A stretch of DNA of 64,000 nt from Mangifera indica (taxonomy: Eukaryota; Streptophyta; Magnoliopsida; Sapindales; Anacardiaceae). Under the pieces are notes generated by a model. The model was not told the origin of the DNA. It searched no databases and was given only the letters and a program-made list of their open reading frames with translations. Positions 47,002 to 57,321 of this stretch are shown here, piece after piece (positions within the stretch are counted from its first letter, which is position 1; the number at the start of each line of letters is the position of its first letter). A program made the position numbers and the translations under genes. The stretch spans positions 186,001 to 250,000 of the forward strand of contig NW_025401106.1 in NCBI RefSeq assembly GCF_011075055.1, written 5' to 3'.

Positions 47002-47594
47002 TTATTCTGCATGGTTAGATGGAAATTCATGCAATTAATTTATCAACTTTAATGGAAATTCTATTTTCGAAATTAATGTATGATTAATGCAGAGTTTCCA
47101 CTGCAATTAATCGTCAATAGCAAAATATATTTAGGTTTGTAGATCCCCAAATATACATAAATTAATAATTAAGCTTCAGCAGTGACATGGAAACCACTTT
47201 CTTTTAATTTATTTATTAACCAATACTATGTAATAAAAGTAAGTCTTGAGATTTATTATAAAGATGATTTGCTCTAATGATACAACAAAGAGAGGTGGGA
47301 TAAGGCTCAGTATCCTATTCCTAGTTCATTCTTGTTACAGAGATGATAAAGATTTCTTGTCTCTTATTCATAAAGAAAAATTCTCTCTTTGTCCCTTATC
47401 TATGAGAAAAAATCTCATTTCTATCTTTGTACCTACGAAGAAAAATTTTTTTCTGTAACTTTAAACATAACATAAACATATTAAATAATAAAATTAACTA
47501 AAACTAAAACTAACTAATTATTTTAAATATCACAAATAATATATGCTAATTACTTTAATATGCACATAAAAAAAACATAAATGAATTTGAAAAA

Positions 47595-48324
47595 GCCAAA
47601 AGACAGATTCCCACCTAAGGTTTGATGCAAACTCAACCTTCTGCTTGTTAACTATCAAAAATCTAAACTTTCACCCATAGACTATTAAAATTAACAGAAA
47701 TAATTAACTCCAGCGGTAAAATGATTATTTAACTAGTAATATATTAAAAATAATAAAACATTATTTATTCCCCTTTAGGTTTATAAAACTAACAATTTTT
47801 CCTCAAGATTAAACTATCAAATCTTACATCCCCCCCCCCCCTCGGGTTTAGGGTTTTTCTCCCTTCCCTTTTCTAGTGTTGAAACCGATGGCTTCACTCT
47901 CCCTCCCCTTTTCTAATGTATTCCTCCTCACAATGACTCATCTTTGTCATGGACAAAGGTGACATCTTCATCACCAGATGAAGACGAGTCACTATAGGGG
48001 GGAGCACACCAGAGATGAATCGAAAAAGGGGAGGGAGAGCAAAGTCACTAGTTTCAACGCTAGAAAAAGGGAAGGGAGAAACCTTAGGGGAGAAAATGTA
48101 AGTTTTAAAGTTTAATCATAGGGAAACTGTTAGTTTTCTAAACCTAGGGGAAAAATGAATAATATTTTATTATTTTTAATATATTACTAGTTAAATGATA
48201 ATTTTATTCCTAGAGTTAACTAGTTCTGTTAATTTTAATAGTCTATGAGTGAGAGTTTGAATTTTCGATAGTTAGCGGGTGAAAGGGTTTGCATCAAACC
48301 TTGGTGGGAAATAGTCATTTGACT
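47595..48324. mobile_element. MITE-A, complete, 730 bp, 9-bp TSD
   Basis: Ends GCCAAAAGACAGATTCCCAC and TGGGAAATAGTCATTTGAC. Perfect 9-bp duplications TTTGAAAAA lie at 47586-47594 and 48325-48333. The interior is a long imperfect inverted repeat: CCCTTCCCTTTTCTAGTGTTG at 47862 against CAACGCTAGAAAAAGGGAAGGG-like bases at 48056, with a C-run at 47830-47841. Confidence 0.92.
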
Positions 48325-48339
48325 TTTGAAAAACATAAC

Positions 48340-48490
48340 AATAAAACTATGTGTATCCATTTTGAGTATACATGAGATTGGATAATTTTGAATTAGAAAT
48401 AAAATAACATCTAATTATGTGACGACGCATATAACTGTGTAATTGTTTATGTATTTAAAGTACGTATGTATAATATTACTTAAAATATAA
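48340..48490. repeat. MITE-C copy
   Basis: Palindromic unit with the centre GATAATTTTGAATTAGAAAT and right arm GTATTTAAAGTACGTATG. Confidence 0.55.
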
Positions 48491-48829
48491 ATAATCTAAA
48501 ATTATAAAATTATATTAGTATTTTAAATAAATATATTAATATAAAAAGATGAAAATAAGGATGGATATATTTTTCCATCCCTAGCCTCTCCGGTTGTGGA
48601 GGTATTTTTTTGTCCCTATTCCTCTCCTAATTTTTAACAAAGAACTGTATCCTCATTAAGGTAAAGGCATGCTAAAAACCCTAAAACTGAGTCGACATTG
48701 TCAATCTCTAAATTGCCATCCCTATGCTCTCTGCCTCTACCTAAAGGTTTGCACTTTTTTCCTTATCTGATTTTAATAAACAGATAGCAGACTGTTGATT
48801 ATCAAATTTTGTACAATAAAGTTATAATA

Positions 48830-49247
48830 ATAAAAGATTTATTGGAATTGTGTGACCGTAAATAAAGCAATCTCATTTTACAATACCCAGCGGTAAGAAA
48901 GCAAGGGGGGGCAGACTGCTGCTTCAAATAAAAAATTAAAGGAAATAGAATCTGAAACTTTACAGCAAAAATAATATGGGCATTAAATTTTTTTGCAGAT
49001 TTGACAATACAGCAAGTGGAGAGAAGAGTGGAATCTTAGCCAACTTCCTTTTTCAACTTTTGCTTGGTACTTGCCCCTTTCTACATCTCTCCTCAACTCT
49101 TCATTTGGAGGGACTTGAAGTTCAAAAAGAGCAAACAGAAGGAAGAAAGGTGACATCCATCATCAAGAAATAAAAAGAGATGCATGAAAGTTTCAAGAAT
49201 TTTTGAAGGGTACAGCTGTGTGCCCAATAACTCCATTCATTAATATG
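48830..49247 (-). other. Probable 3' untranslated region of the PDLP-like gene
   Basis: After the TAA at 49250-49248 no other frame is convincing. An AATAAA hexamer on minus at about 48842-48837 is a candidate polyadenylation signal. The 65-aa + frame at 48976-49173 is antisense to this region and probably not a gene. Confidence 0.4.
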
Positions 49248-51257
49248 TTATTTACCTGCACATTTAAATTAGTATTTAAGAATTAATTAATACTCGAATT
49301 CCAGCAAATCATAGTAATTAGTAAAAGAGAAAGAGATTACCATGTTCCCCAAACAACTTTCTTACGAAAGTAAGAAATATTATTAATAGAGCTACCCCTG
49401 CCAACAATCCAATTATAATCGCAAACGTCTTCTCTCCCTCGTTGCTATGTTTATCTGCAATTACTCCATAATTAATCAATAAATTAACGATTTTATTTAA
49501 CTATATTATACCATTTTAATCCACCCTTTATATAGTTATGATGCTAACTTCATATCAATTTAATCTCATCTCTAACCTCTCATCATAAAGTACTCATAAA
49601 TAGTATCGATAAATATTACCCATAAATGATACAACATTTACTCGTATACTCTTAAATAATATTGATAAAACAATATTGCCCTTACATATTTACCCCACTT
49701 TTATTTACCTTTTTTTTTTAAAGAAAATTTAAGTATTCTATTTTAATATTAAAAAACTATGCATTTCTTTATTCTAATATAAATTTGACGTAAATAAATC
49801 ATTTCTAATACTAAGTAATATGCATAAACAATATTGCACTTACCTGTCTATCTCACATACTTTTTTTTAGAAAAATTTAAGTATTTTGTCACAATATAAA
49901 AATCTAGATATTTTTTCGTATGAAAATTTGATGTAAATAATTCGTTCATATAATTAAATTAGCTACAAAACAACAATAAAAAACCACAACTTAGAAATTA
50001 ACAAAATATGATTCACAATTGCACAAAGAAATCTCATATTTTTAATTTCAAATCTTCAAACAAAATATCAAGTATTATGATAAAATGTTATTTACTTGAA
50101 TTAAGATGATTTTAATACAAGATTTCTTTGATTTTAAACTAATTTTTAGGCAAGAATATGGATGAAAGTAAGTTTGAGAGGTTCAAATTATCAAGAGATT
50201 TTGGTGAGACAGGTACCAAGTTGGGGTATTAATCATCTCAATTAACAATTTCTTTGTTAAGCAATACATAAATACCTATTTTGAATATATAAGTAGGTAC
50301 ATATTATCATGTGATTAAATATTATTTTATTTTTAATTTAAAATTATCCAATCACGTAATGACATATATTAAATATGTATTTATTTATATATTTAAAGCA
50401 AATACATATAGTTTGATCAATTCTTTGTTGAATTAGAACGGCCAAGACTCTCCACTTCTAGGGTAAATGAAACCCCAAAAGAACATAAATGGAGCCAAGG
50501 ATTTCACAAGTGGGAAGCGTGACTTACCACCGAAGGCCTTGAAGGCTGAATGGGCTTTTCCTGTAGAGTACCTGGCATAACACTTGCCCAGAAACATATC
50601 ACCGTAATCCGCCGTACCACAATCATTTTTCAGCCGTCCGATCGCCGCCGACACACAATCTTGACATTGACCCAAACTCAAATCCCCTACACACTGCGCC
50701 ACACCCTGGACCTCCCCTGACCCACCAGCTCTATACGGCCCACTAGCACTAGCCAGGCTCGCCATCACCGCATCTCTACGGCCCATAGCCTCCGGTTCAT
50801 ACCCAACAGACGGCCCACATTTCTTCAGCACCACAGTCTTATCCTCCACCCCCAAGAACGTCGTATTATCGTACTTGACATAACACCCCTGCAGTTGAAG
50901 TGCTCCACCGCACATTTGCTTGCACAACTCGCCCACTTGAGTCACAGCACGTGCCACGCAGGTGGCGCATTCGGGCATGGAGAGGTCGCCACGGCACTGG
51001 TAGAGGCCGTACACGACGTCCTGCGGGCTGGAGCCGAGGATGGTGAAGTTGTTGTAGGAGGAGTAGGTGGCTGAGTTGACAAGGGAAGTGAGGAGTGAGT
51101 CGACGTTGAACTCGTAGGGTGAGTCAGGAGTGTACTTTTGCTGAGTGCAGCCTCCGAAAACGAAGGAATCCGTGGAAGAGGAAGATGAAAGAATGGAGAG
51201 AGATAAGAGAGACAGAAGAAACAAGAGAAGAAAACTTGCCCTTCTTGTTGTTGCCAT
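49248..51257 (-). CDS. Plasmodesmata-located-protein-like, two DUF26 domains, 3 exons
   Basis: Exons (-): 51257-50528, 49454-49341 and 49255-49248, with GT/AG introns (donors GTAAGT and GTAATC, acceptors TTGCAG and GTGCAG); 283 aa. Residues 1-28 form a Leu/Ser-rich signal peptide after TTRR. Two DUF26 (Gnk2-like) domains follow, with C-x8-C-x2-C motifs at Cys88/97/100 (CRGDLSMPECATC) and Cys189/198/201 (CVGDLSLGQCQDC). N-glycosylation sequons lie at Asn70 and Asn131. Exon 2 codes an acidic stalk and a membrane helix at about 254-274 (TFAIIIGLLAGVALLIIFL), and the tail ends GEHGK. This is the architecture and length of PDLPs, type I membrane proteins at plasmodesmata that regulate callose and cell-to-cell movement. 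The absence of a kinase domain excludes CRK kinases. The paralogue number is not assignable. No stops or frameshifts are seen, and local GC is clearly higher than the flanks. Confidence 0.93.
50268..50415. repeat. MITE-C inside intron 1 of the PDLP-like gene
   Basis: Palindromic unit with arms TTTTGAATATATAAGTAGGT and ATTTATATATTTAAAGCAAA around TTTTAATTTAAAATTATCCAA. It lies 112 bp from the intron donor and leaves both splice sites intact. Confidence 0.65.
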
Positions 51258-51350
51258 GTTGGAGAGAATCTTCTCACTAGAAGAGAGACAGAGAAATACT
51301 AACGTGAGCTTAATATAAGCTAGAATTTGTAAGGACTGACTGTTCTTTTT
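51258..51350 (-). promoter_or_regulatory. Core promoter and leader of the PDLP-like gene
   Basis: On minus, CTTATATTAAG at about 51321-51311 is a TATA-like box some 55 bp before the ATG. The leader has CT-rich words (TTTCTCTGTCTCTCTTCTAG). A T/C-rich tract lies just upstream at 51344-51368. The start is taken at 51257 because it opens the signal peptide; a frame-shifted ATG at 51277 leads only to an overlapping unrelated frame. Confidence 0.45.
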
Positions 51351-51369
51351 TTTTCTTTCTTTCTTTTTA

Positions 51370-53067
51370 ATTAATAAAAGGAATTATTATCTGAATTGCA
51401 TCATGAATTTTCAGATAAATATGAGCACAGTAAAATTTTAAATTTATTAAATAGAAAACTCTCTTATGTTTAAAAAATAACCTTTTACCACTCAATTTTT
51501 GTTATAATGAGATTCTCTTTCAAATCAAATTATCCATTTAAAACTTAACAAGCTATATTAAATATATAAAACTTTAGATATAATATTTAACTTTATAATA
51601 TTGTATTAAATAAATAAAAAAATTTAATCTTAAAATATCATAAAAAAAGATTAAAACTCATACTCTTTTATGTATGAAACATATTTATATCCTTATCACA
51701 GAAACATAGCTTCTGTAAAGTAGAATAAATGGAAGAGTGTAATACTCCTTTCGTTTCTTTTCAGAAATTTGCTTTTTCTGGGGAATATGGATAGCCAGGT
51801 AAAAAGTTAAGGTATGTAAATCTCGTTTCCACGAGTAATTTTCTTGGATTAACGCACGGAAATTTAGTGTATAATTTAAGTAGAAAAGGTGTCATGGCAC
51901 AGAAAGAAAGAAAGAAAGAAAGGGAATAAAGAAGAGTAGAAGGAAAAGTCTGGGGCACTCTCTTGTATCGAGTAAACTAAAGTTTCGCATATGTAACAGA
52001 AGTTTAACCCAAATTTTTTCTTCCAAATAATGCAAGTTGCTATAAATTAGATCAAAATAAACTAAACAAATGGTTCAAAAATGGTATTGGCATAATGGCT
52101 TTTCTTTTCTTTACTGAAGAAAAAAATGTATAAATGCATTGCCGTGGCTTGCCTCTGGTTTCATTTTTACTATTTACTATAGATTACTGTAAAGTCACGA
52201 CGCATCATCATGTTCAATTTATGATACTTAAATCATATATCAAATTGTTTATTGAAGATTAAATTTTTTGTATTGTATAAGTTACAATTTTTTTTTAAAT
52301 AATATAATAAAATAATGAAAACTTTTAATTGATACATCATTATTTTAGAAAAAATATCATAAATATTTTTAAAAATTTTTATATACCCTTGTTATATCAT
52401 TACTTTTTTAAATAAGTATATCGATTTGTATCGATAAAATATATTATATTGTAAAATGCATATTATACCGTATGATACGTTTACTATATCATATTGATTC
52501 AATACACCTTAAAATATGTATTATTTTCTATTAATATCATACTGTATTATAAAATATTGATAATTATAGTTCAATTTATTCGATAACGGGTGCAGTAGTC
52601 ATTAACTTTTTTTTTTTTTATATGGTTTAAAGTTAAAACCATTGACCTGCTACATGCATTTTAGTAAGCATTAATGTGGAAACCCAATTCATTTGGCTCG
52701 TGTATTCATTTCCACACAAAATCAGTAGGCATTATTAATTAATTTTTGGTAATATATGTTTATTATATTTCTCAATTATTCATCTTCAATTGTTGATCAG
52801 ATGTAGGTATATACACAAACCATTATGTTTTATTAATAGTTAGGCTAGGAGAATAAGCTATTCCAATAAACATAACCATGGATTACGTTATACTTATAGA
52901 CATCTTACTTTTATAATAAAATTGTAATTCCCTTTTTCTGCCAAATTAAATTGAAAATTATTAATATTAAAATATAAATCTCCATAAATTACACGCAAAT
53001 TTGTTTTTCGTGAGATGGGATGGGATGGGATGATTGTGCCCTCATTCCAACTTCTTAATTATCTCTA
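51370..53067. other. Upstream intergenic region, no gene seen
   Basis: AT-rich. Contains an (AGAA)n run at 51901-51926 and a GGGAT pentamer run at 53014-53033. The 65-aa minus frame at 51761-51958 is partly built from the AGAA run and is not supported. Confidence 0.6.
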
Positions 53068-53957
53068 GGCCAAAGGACTATGTCCCACCCAAGTTTTAAC
53101 CTCCTCTTAATAGCATATATGTGATGTTTTAAAAATTCAAACATCTACTTATTAGTTAATATCTGTTAGATATAAAGATAAAATCATTATTTTATTATTA
53201 AATCCAAAAATCTTAAAAATTCATATTATTTTTTCTCTTAATTTGAAAAACTAACAATTTTTCGTAAAATTAAGTTCTGAAAAATCATATTTCCCCTCTA
53301 GAATTTCTCTTTTCTTATTCTCAGGCAACAAAGTTCCTTCTTCAGCTTATTTCCTCTTCCCACCCATCTTTTTCCTTTGCTGCCTTCATCATTGGTTGAA
53401 GAGCAAACATTGTTGTCATTGAAAGCATCATTGATTCGTTTTCAATTTGATTGATCGATGGGAAGAGGAAGCCTAAACCCTAAAAGCATCGAGCTACAAT
53501 TTCGGTCTCAAGTAGAGAAATCGTCTCATCATCACTCAACAAAAACGATTTCTCGTCTTCATCAATTTGTTTGGAAGAAGATAATTCGTCTTCATCTAAA
53601 TGAATATTTGCCTTCTCCAGTGAGGATGAGACCAGAAGAAGGGAGAGAGCCAATTGATGGTTATTGGTTGCCAGAGAGGGAGAAGACCAGAAGAAGTTTG
53701 CCTTAAAAATTAAAACCTTAGGGGGGAAAGACAACTTTTCAAAGTTTAATTATAAGAAAAAATTATTAATTTTTTAAATAAAAGGGGGAAAATGCAGCTT
53801 TTTAAAATTTAATCATGAGAAAAAATTATTAATTTTTTAAACTAAAGAAGAAAAATGATATAAATTTTTATGATTTAGTGATAAACAAGTATTAAAATTT
53901 TTATAATATTAAGAACATGCTTTTGATATTGAGTTAGGGGTGGGTTGTGCCTTGGCC
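53068..53957. mobile_element. MITE-A, 890 bp, no clear TSD
   Basis: Starts GGCCAAAGGACTATGTCCC and ends GGGGTGGGTTGTGCCTTGGCC. The interior has GAAGAGGAAG, TCGTCTTCATC words and AAACCTTAGGGGGG. Flanking nonamers differ (TTATCTCTA and CCAGCAAGA), so one end may have been exchanged. The 82- and 84-aa frames here on both strands lie in its inverted interior. Confidence 0.8.
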
Positions 53958-54135
53958 CCAGCAAGATATTGAAATTAATCTGTCTCCTCGGAGCGCAGGA
54001 GAAAGAACGTCTAACGGCTCGGTGTTTTCTTCTTAACGCTTGATAACGGTGGCTAGCTTGGCATCCTATTTGGCTTATTTATCTGATCTTAACATTTTAC
54101 ATTACCAACAAAATAATAATAATAAGAATAATAAT

Positions 54136-54662
54136 AATAATGCATTTATAAATTAATCATCCCATTGGCTAACCCTCTCACCATGCAAATTCACATGGTG
54201 GCTAGGATGCTTCCAAACTCAATTTTTCGAAAGAATCGATTTATCAAAAATTAAATGTACACCCGTTCTAACATAAAAATTTTAACAAAATTCATTTAAA
54301 GATGAACTAATAAAGGATTCAACTCATTCATGCAAAAGTTTAAAACCAAAACCCTAAACTTAAGAGTATAATCTTCATCTAATCATTTAAATCTTTATAT
54401 TAAAAGGTATAAAGTATAACAAAGAATGATTAACTAACCTTTTATGTCATTTTTGTCATCTGAAAACTGAAGAAAATTGCAAATGAAATTCATGAAGAAC
54501 AACTGCAACATGAATAATTTTGTGCAATTTTTGCTTTAGGTTATGAAATGGGCATTTTGGTCATTACATATTAATTGGGTATATTGGTTTAATGTTGATA
54601 AATTCGATAATTATGTTTTTGACATATAAATATTAGGTATTTGAATTAATATCCGCAAAATA
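54136..54662. mobile_element. 490-bp MULE-end-like segment flanked by 37-bp direct repeats
   Basis: The segment 54173-54662 opens with CTCACCATGCAAATTCACATGG and ends near GGGCATTTTGGTCATTAC, both resembling the right subterminal zone of MULE-2 (31480-32290). The preceding 37 bases (54136-54172) recur after it, split by the later MITE-A (54663-54679 plus 57102-57121), with one mismatch. That is too long for a Mutator target duplication, so the origin is unclear. Confidence 0.6.
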
Positions 54663-54717
54663 AATAATGCATTTATTAAGGCCAAAAGACTATTTTTCGG
54701 GATAATAATTAAAATAG

Positions 54718-55547
54718 GGGTAATTAATTAAAATAAGTAAAATTTTAAGCGTTTATACGTTTTTAGGCCACCTTAAACAAGTTTTACCAAAATAAGCAAA
54801 CCGTATTTTTTTTACCCTTTTTACCCTTATGTTGAAAAACCCAGTAAAAATATTTTTTCTGAGAATGTGCGTCGGTTTATGGTGGTTACAATGGTGGCTA
54901 GGGATTTTACACTAAACCCTAAATATGTCGAATTATGTATATGGATGTTTTTGAATGTTTCGAACGCTTAAAATGATGTAGTTTCAATGTTAATGGATGT
55001 CTAGAAGTGTAACCGTTGAGAGACAAAAACACGTAAATTTACAGTGTCACGCAAACTGCGCAAATTTACAGTGTTACGCAAACTGCGCAAATCGCGCAAA
55101 TACTGTTTACACCGCGCAAACCTGTTCACATCGCGCAGTTTGCGTGACACTGTTCACAGTTTGCGCAGTTTGCGTGATACTGTTCACAGTTTGCGCGATA
55201 CTGTTCACAGTTTGTGTGACACTGTTCACAGTTTGCGTTTTTGTCCCTTAACAGCTACACTTCTAGGCATCCATTAACATCGAAATTACATCATTTTAAG
55301 CGTTCGAAACATTCAAAAACATCCATATACATTCGACATATTTAGGGTTTTACTGTAAAATCCCTAGCTACCATCGTAACCGCCGTAAACCGACGCATAT
55401 TCTCAGAAAAAATATTTTTACTGGGTTTTTCAACATAAGGGTAAAAAGGGTAAAAAAAATACGGTTTGCTTATTTTGGTAAAACTTTTCTAGGGTGGCCT
55501 AAAAACGTATAAACGCTTAATTTTTTGCCTATTTTAATTAATTACCC
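54718..55547. mobile_element. Fold-back element, 830 bp, ~315-bp arms, 9-bp TSD
   Basis: Perfect ends GGGTAATTAATTAAAATA. Perfect duplications TTAAAATAG lie at 54709-54717 and 55548-55556. Arms (54718-55030 and 55235-55547) are highly similar inverted copies, sharing for example GAATGTGCGTCGGTTTA and AAATATGTCGAATTATGTAT. The centre holds tandem words GCGCAGTTTGCGTGACAC and TGTTCACAGTTTGCGC. The frames at 54997-55277 arise from these words. The termini are related to MITE-B. Confidence 0.95.
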
Positions 55548-55792
55548 TTAAAATAGGCAAAAAATTTTCCGCTTATACCTTTTTAGGCAAACGCATAATA
55601 ATTTTATTTTTATAAGCAAAACTTTTTACAACTCCAAAAATACCCTCTCAGCCCTGTATACGTAAGCGCTGGAAGGAAAACTTGAGTGCGTGAGTGCGTG
55701 CAGAGTGCGTGCAGAGTGTGCGCGGTGCGTGCGTGGTGCGTGCGGTGCGCACAGTGCGTGTGGTGCGTGAGCAGTGCGCGCACCCTTTCTTT

Positions 55793-55795
<3 letters not shown>

Positions 55796-55845
<50 letters not shown>

Positions 55846-55860
55846 TAAATAATATAAAAA
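55796..55860. repeat. (TA)n microsatellite in MITE-B
   Basis: About 17 TA units with one interruption, at the centre of the fold-back. Confidence 0.85.
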
Positions 55861-56883
55861 AATATAATAAATAAATATATATATATTAAATATTATAATA
55901 TTTAATATAATATATATAAATAATAATAATAATAATTTTTAAATATATATATTATATTATTATATATTATATATAATATTATAATATAATAAATATATAT
56001 AATAATATTATATTTTTTATATATATATAATATATGCACAGTGCGCGCACATTCGTGCACTGCACACTCACTGTGTACTCACTGTTTTCGCACTGTGCAC
56101 TCACTGTACACTATGTACAGTGCGCGCACTGCACTCACACTGTGCGCACCGCGCGCACCACGCACTCACGCACTCTGCGCACACTCCGTACGCACCCACG
56201 CACTCCGCATGCACCCACACACTCCGCGCGCACTTCGCACGCACCCACGCACTCAAACCTTTCTTCTAGTGCCTACATATACAGGGCTGAAAGGGTATTT
56301 TTAGAGTTACAAAAAAATTTACTTATAAAAATAAAACTACTGTGCATTTGCCTAAAAAGGTATAAGCGGAAAATTTTTTGCCTATTTTAATTAATATCCC
56401 CTATTTTTCACTCAAGTTTTATCTCAATATTAAAAACACACCTATAATAATTCAAAAACCTATACATCGACTTATGAACTAATTGCTGTAAAAATTTTTA
56501 ATTAGAGACAAAGGTAAAATTATCATTTTACCACTAAACCCTAAAAATGTATATCATTCCCCTCCGCCCAAATTTTAAAAACTAATACTTCACTCTTATT
56601 TTCAAAGTTTGAAAGGTAATATTTTTCCCCCTAAACTTAAGGTTTATTTTCTTCTCTTCTTCAGTCACCGATGATGACGCTTTCAACCTTCTCGCCTCCT
56701 GGTTGGCTCTCTCCGATGTGATTCTTCTAGAATCAATGAAGACATGTTGATTTAGAATTGACAAAGACGCATCGATTCTAGAAGAATCACATGGAAGAGA
56801 GTCAGTTGGGAGATGAGAAGGTTAAAAACATCGTCACTAATGGCCTAAGAAGGAAAGAAAATAAATCTTAGGTTTTGGAAAGC

Positions 56884-56912
56884 GGGGGGGGGGGGGGGGG
56901 GGGGGGGGGGGG
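56884..56912. repeat. 29-bp poly-G run
   Basis: An uninterrupted run of 29 G inside MITE-A, where other copies have a short G run after CTTAGGTTTTGG. It can form a G-quadruplex and could also be a sequencing-length artefact. Confidence 0.9.
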
Positions 56913-57321
56913 AGAAAAATAATAAATTTTATATTTTTTTAATGTTATTAGTAAAATGATAATTTTATTATTGTCTCTAACAAAAAATTTTAATAGCAAT
57001 TGGTATATGAGTGAGTATTTAGATTTTTAAACTATCACAAATATATTTTTTAAATTGAGTTAAAATTTGGGTAAAAAATAATCCTTTAGCCCATTTATTA
57101 ATTAATCATCCCATTGGCTAAAATAATCATGAGTACCCAATTTGTCATTATTTTTATTTCAAGTTTTCAACTGGGCTCGCATTTTGTACGTATGAGAAGA
57201 TATTAAAAGAGAAAAATCTTGTGAAAACCCCATATCATATCGAATCTTTCGATGCTATGTATATTTCAATTTTAATTTATAATTAATTGATAAAGGATTG
57301 CACTTATGATTTTATAAAAAA

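Larger units (their letters stand above)
54699..56400. mobile_element. MITE-B nested in MITE-A, 9-bp TSD
   Basis: Ends GGGATAATAATTAAAATAG and, inverted, GGGATATTAATTAAAATAG. Perfect duplications CTATTTTTC lie at 54690-54698 and 56401-56409. The interior at 55680-55790 has GTGCGTGC/GTGCGTGCGGTGCGC words, then a long TATA/AATATTATAATATTT palindrome, then inverted GCGCACC/ACGCACTC words to 56250, so nearly the whole element folds back. It is itself split after 19 bases by the element at 54718. Frames at 55686-55874 and 56034-56390 are by-products. Confidence 0.92.
54680..57091. mobile_element. MITE-A host element of a triple nest, 10-bp TSD
   Basis: Left end GGCCAAAAGACTATTTTTC, right end AATAATCCTTTAGCC. 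Direct duplications CATTTATTAA lie at 54670-54679 and 57092-57101. It is split after 19 bases by a MITE-B (54699-56400). Without the insertion it is about 700 bp, with a standard interior (TCTTCTCTTCTTCAG, GATTCTTCTAGAATC). Confidence 0.9.

Noticed and set aside
50942..51277. 111-aa minus-strand frame overlapping the PDLP-like gene
   Set aside because: Shifted frame of exon 1; Ser/Thr/Pro-rich, lacks the DUF26 pattern.
53458..53734. 82-aa and 84-aa frames on opposite strands
   Set aside because: Both fall in the inverted interior of a MITE-A; mutual antisense frames with no domain.
54997..55277. CRISPR-like spaced repeats (GCGCAGTTTGCGTGACAC and relatives)
   Set aside because: Units are irregular, adjoining and symmetrical about the centre of a fold-back transposon; no spacers and no cas genes.
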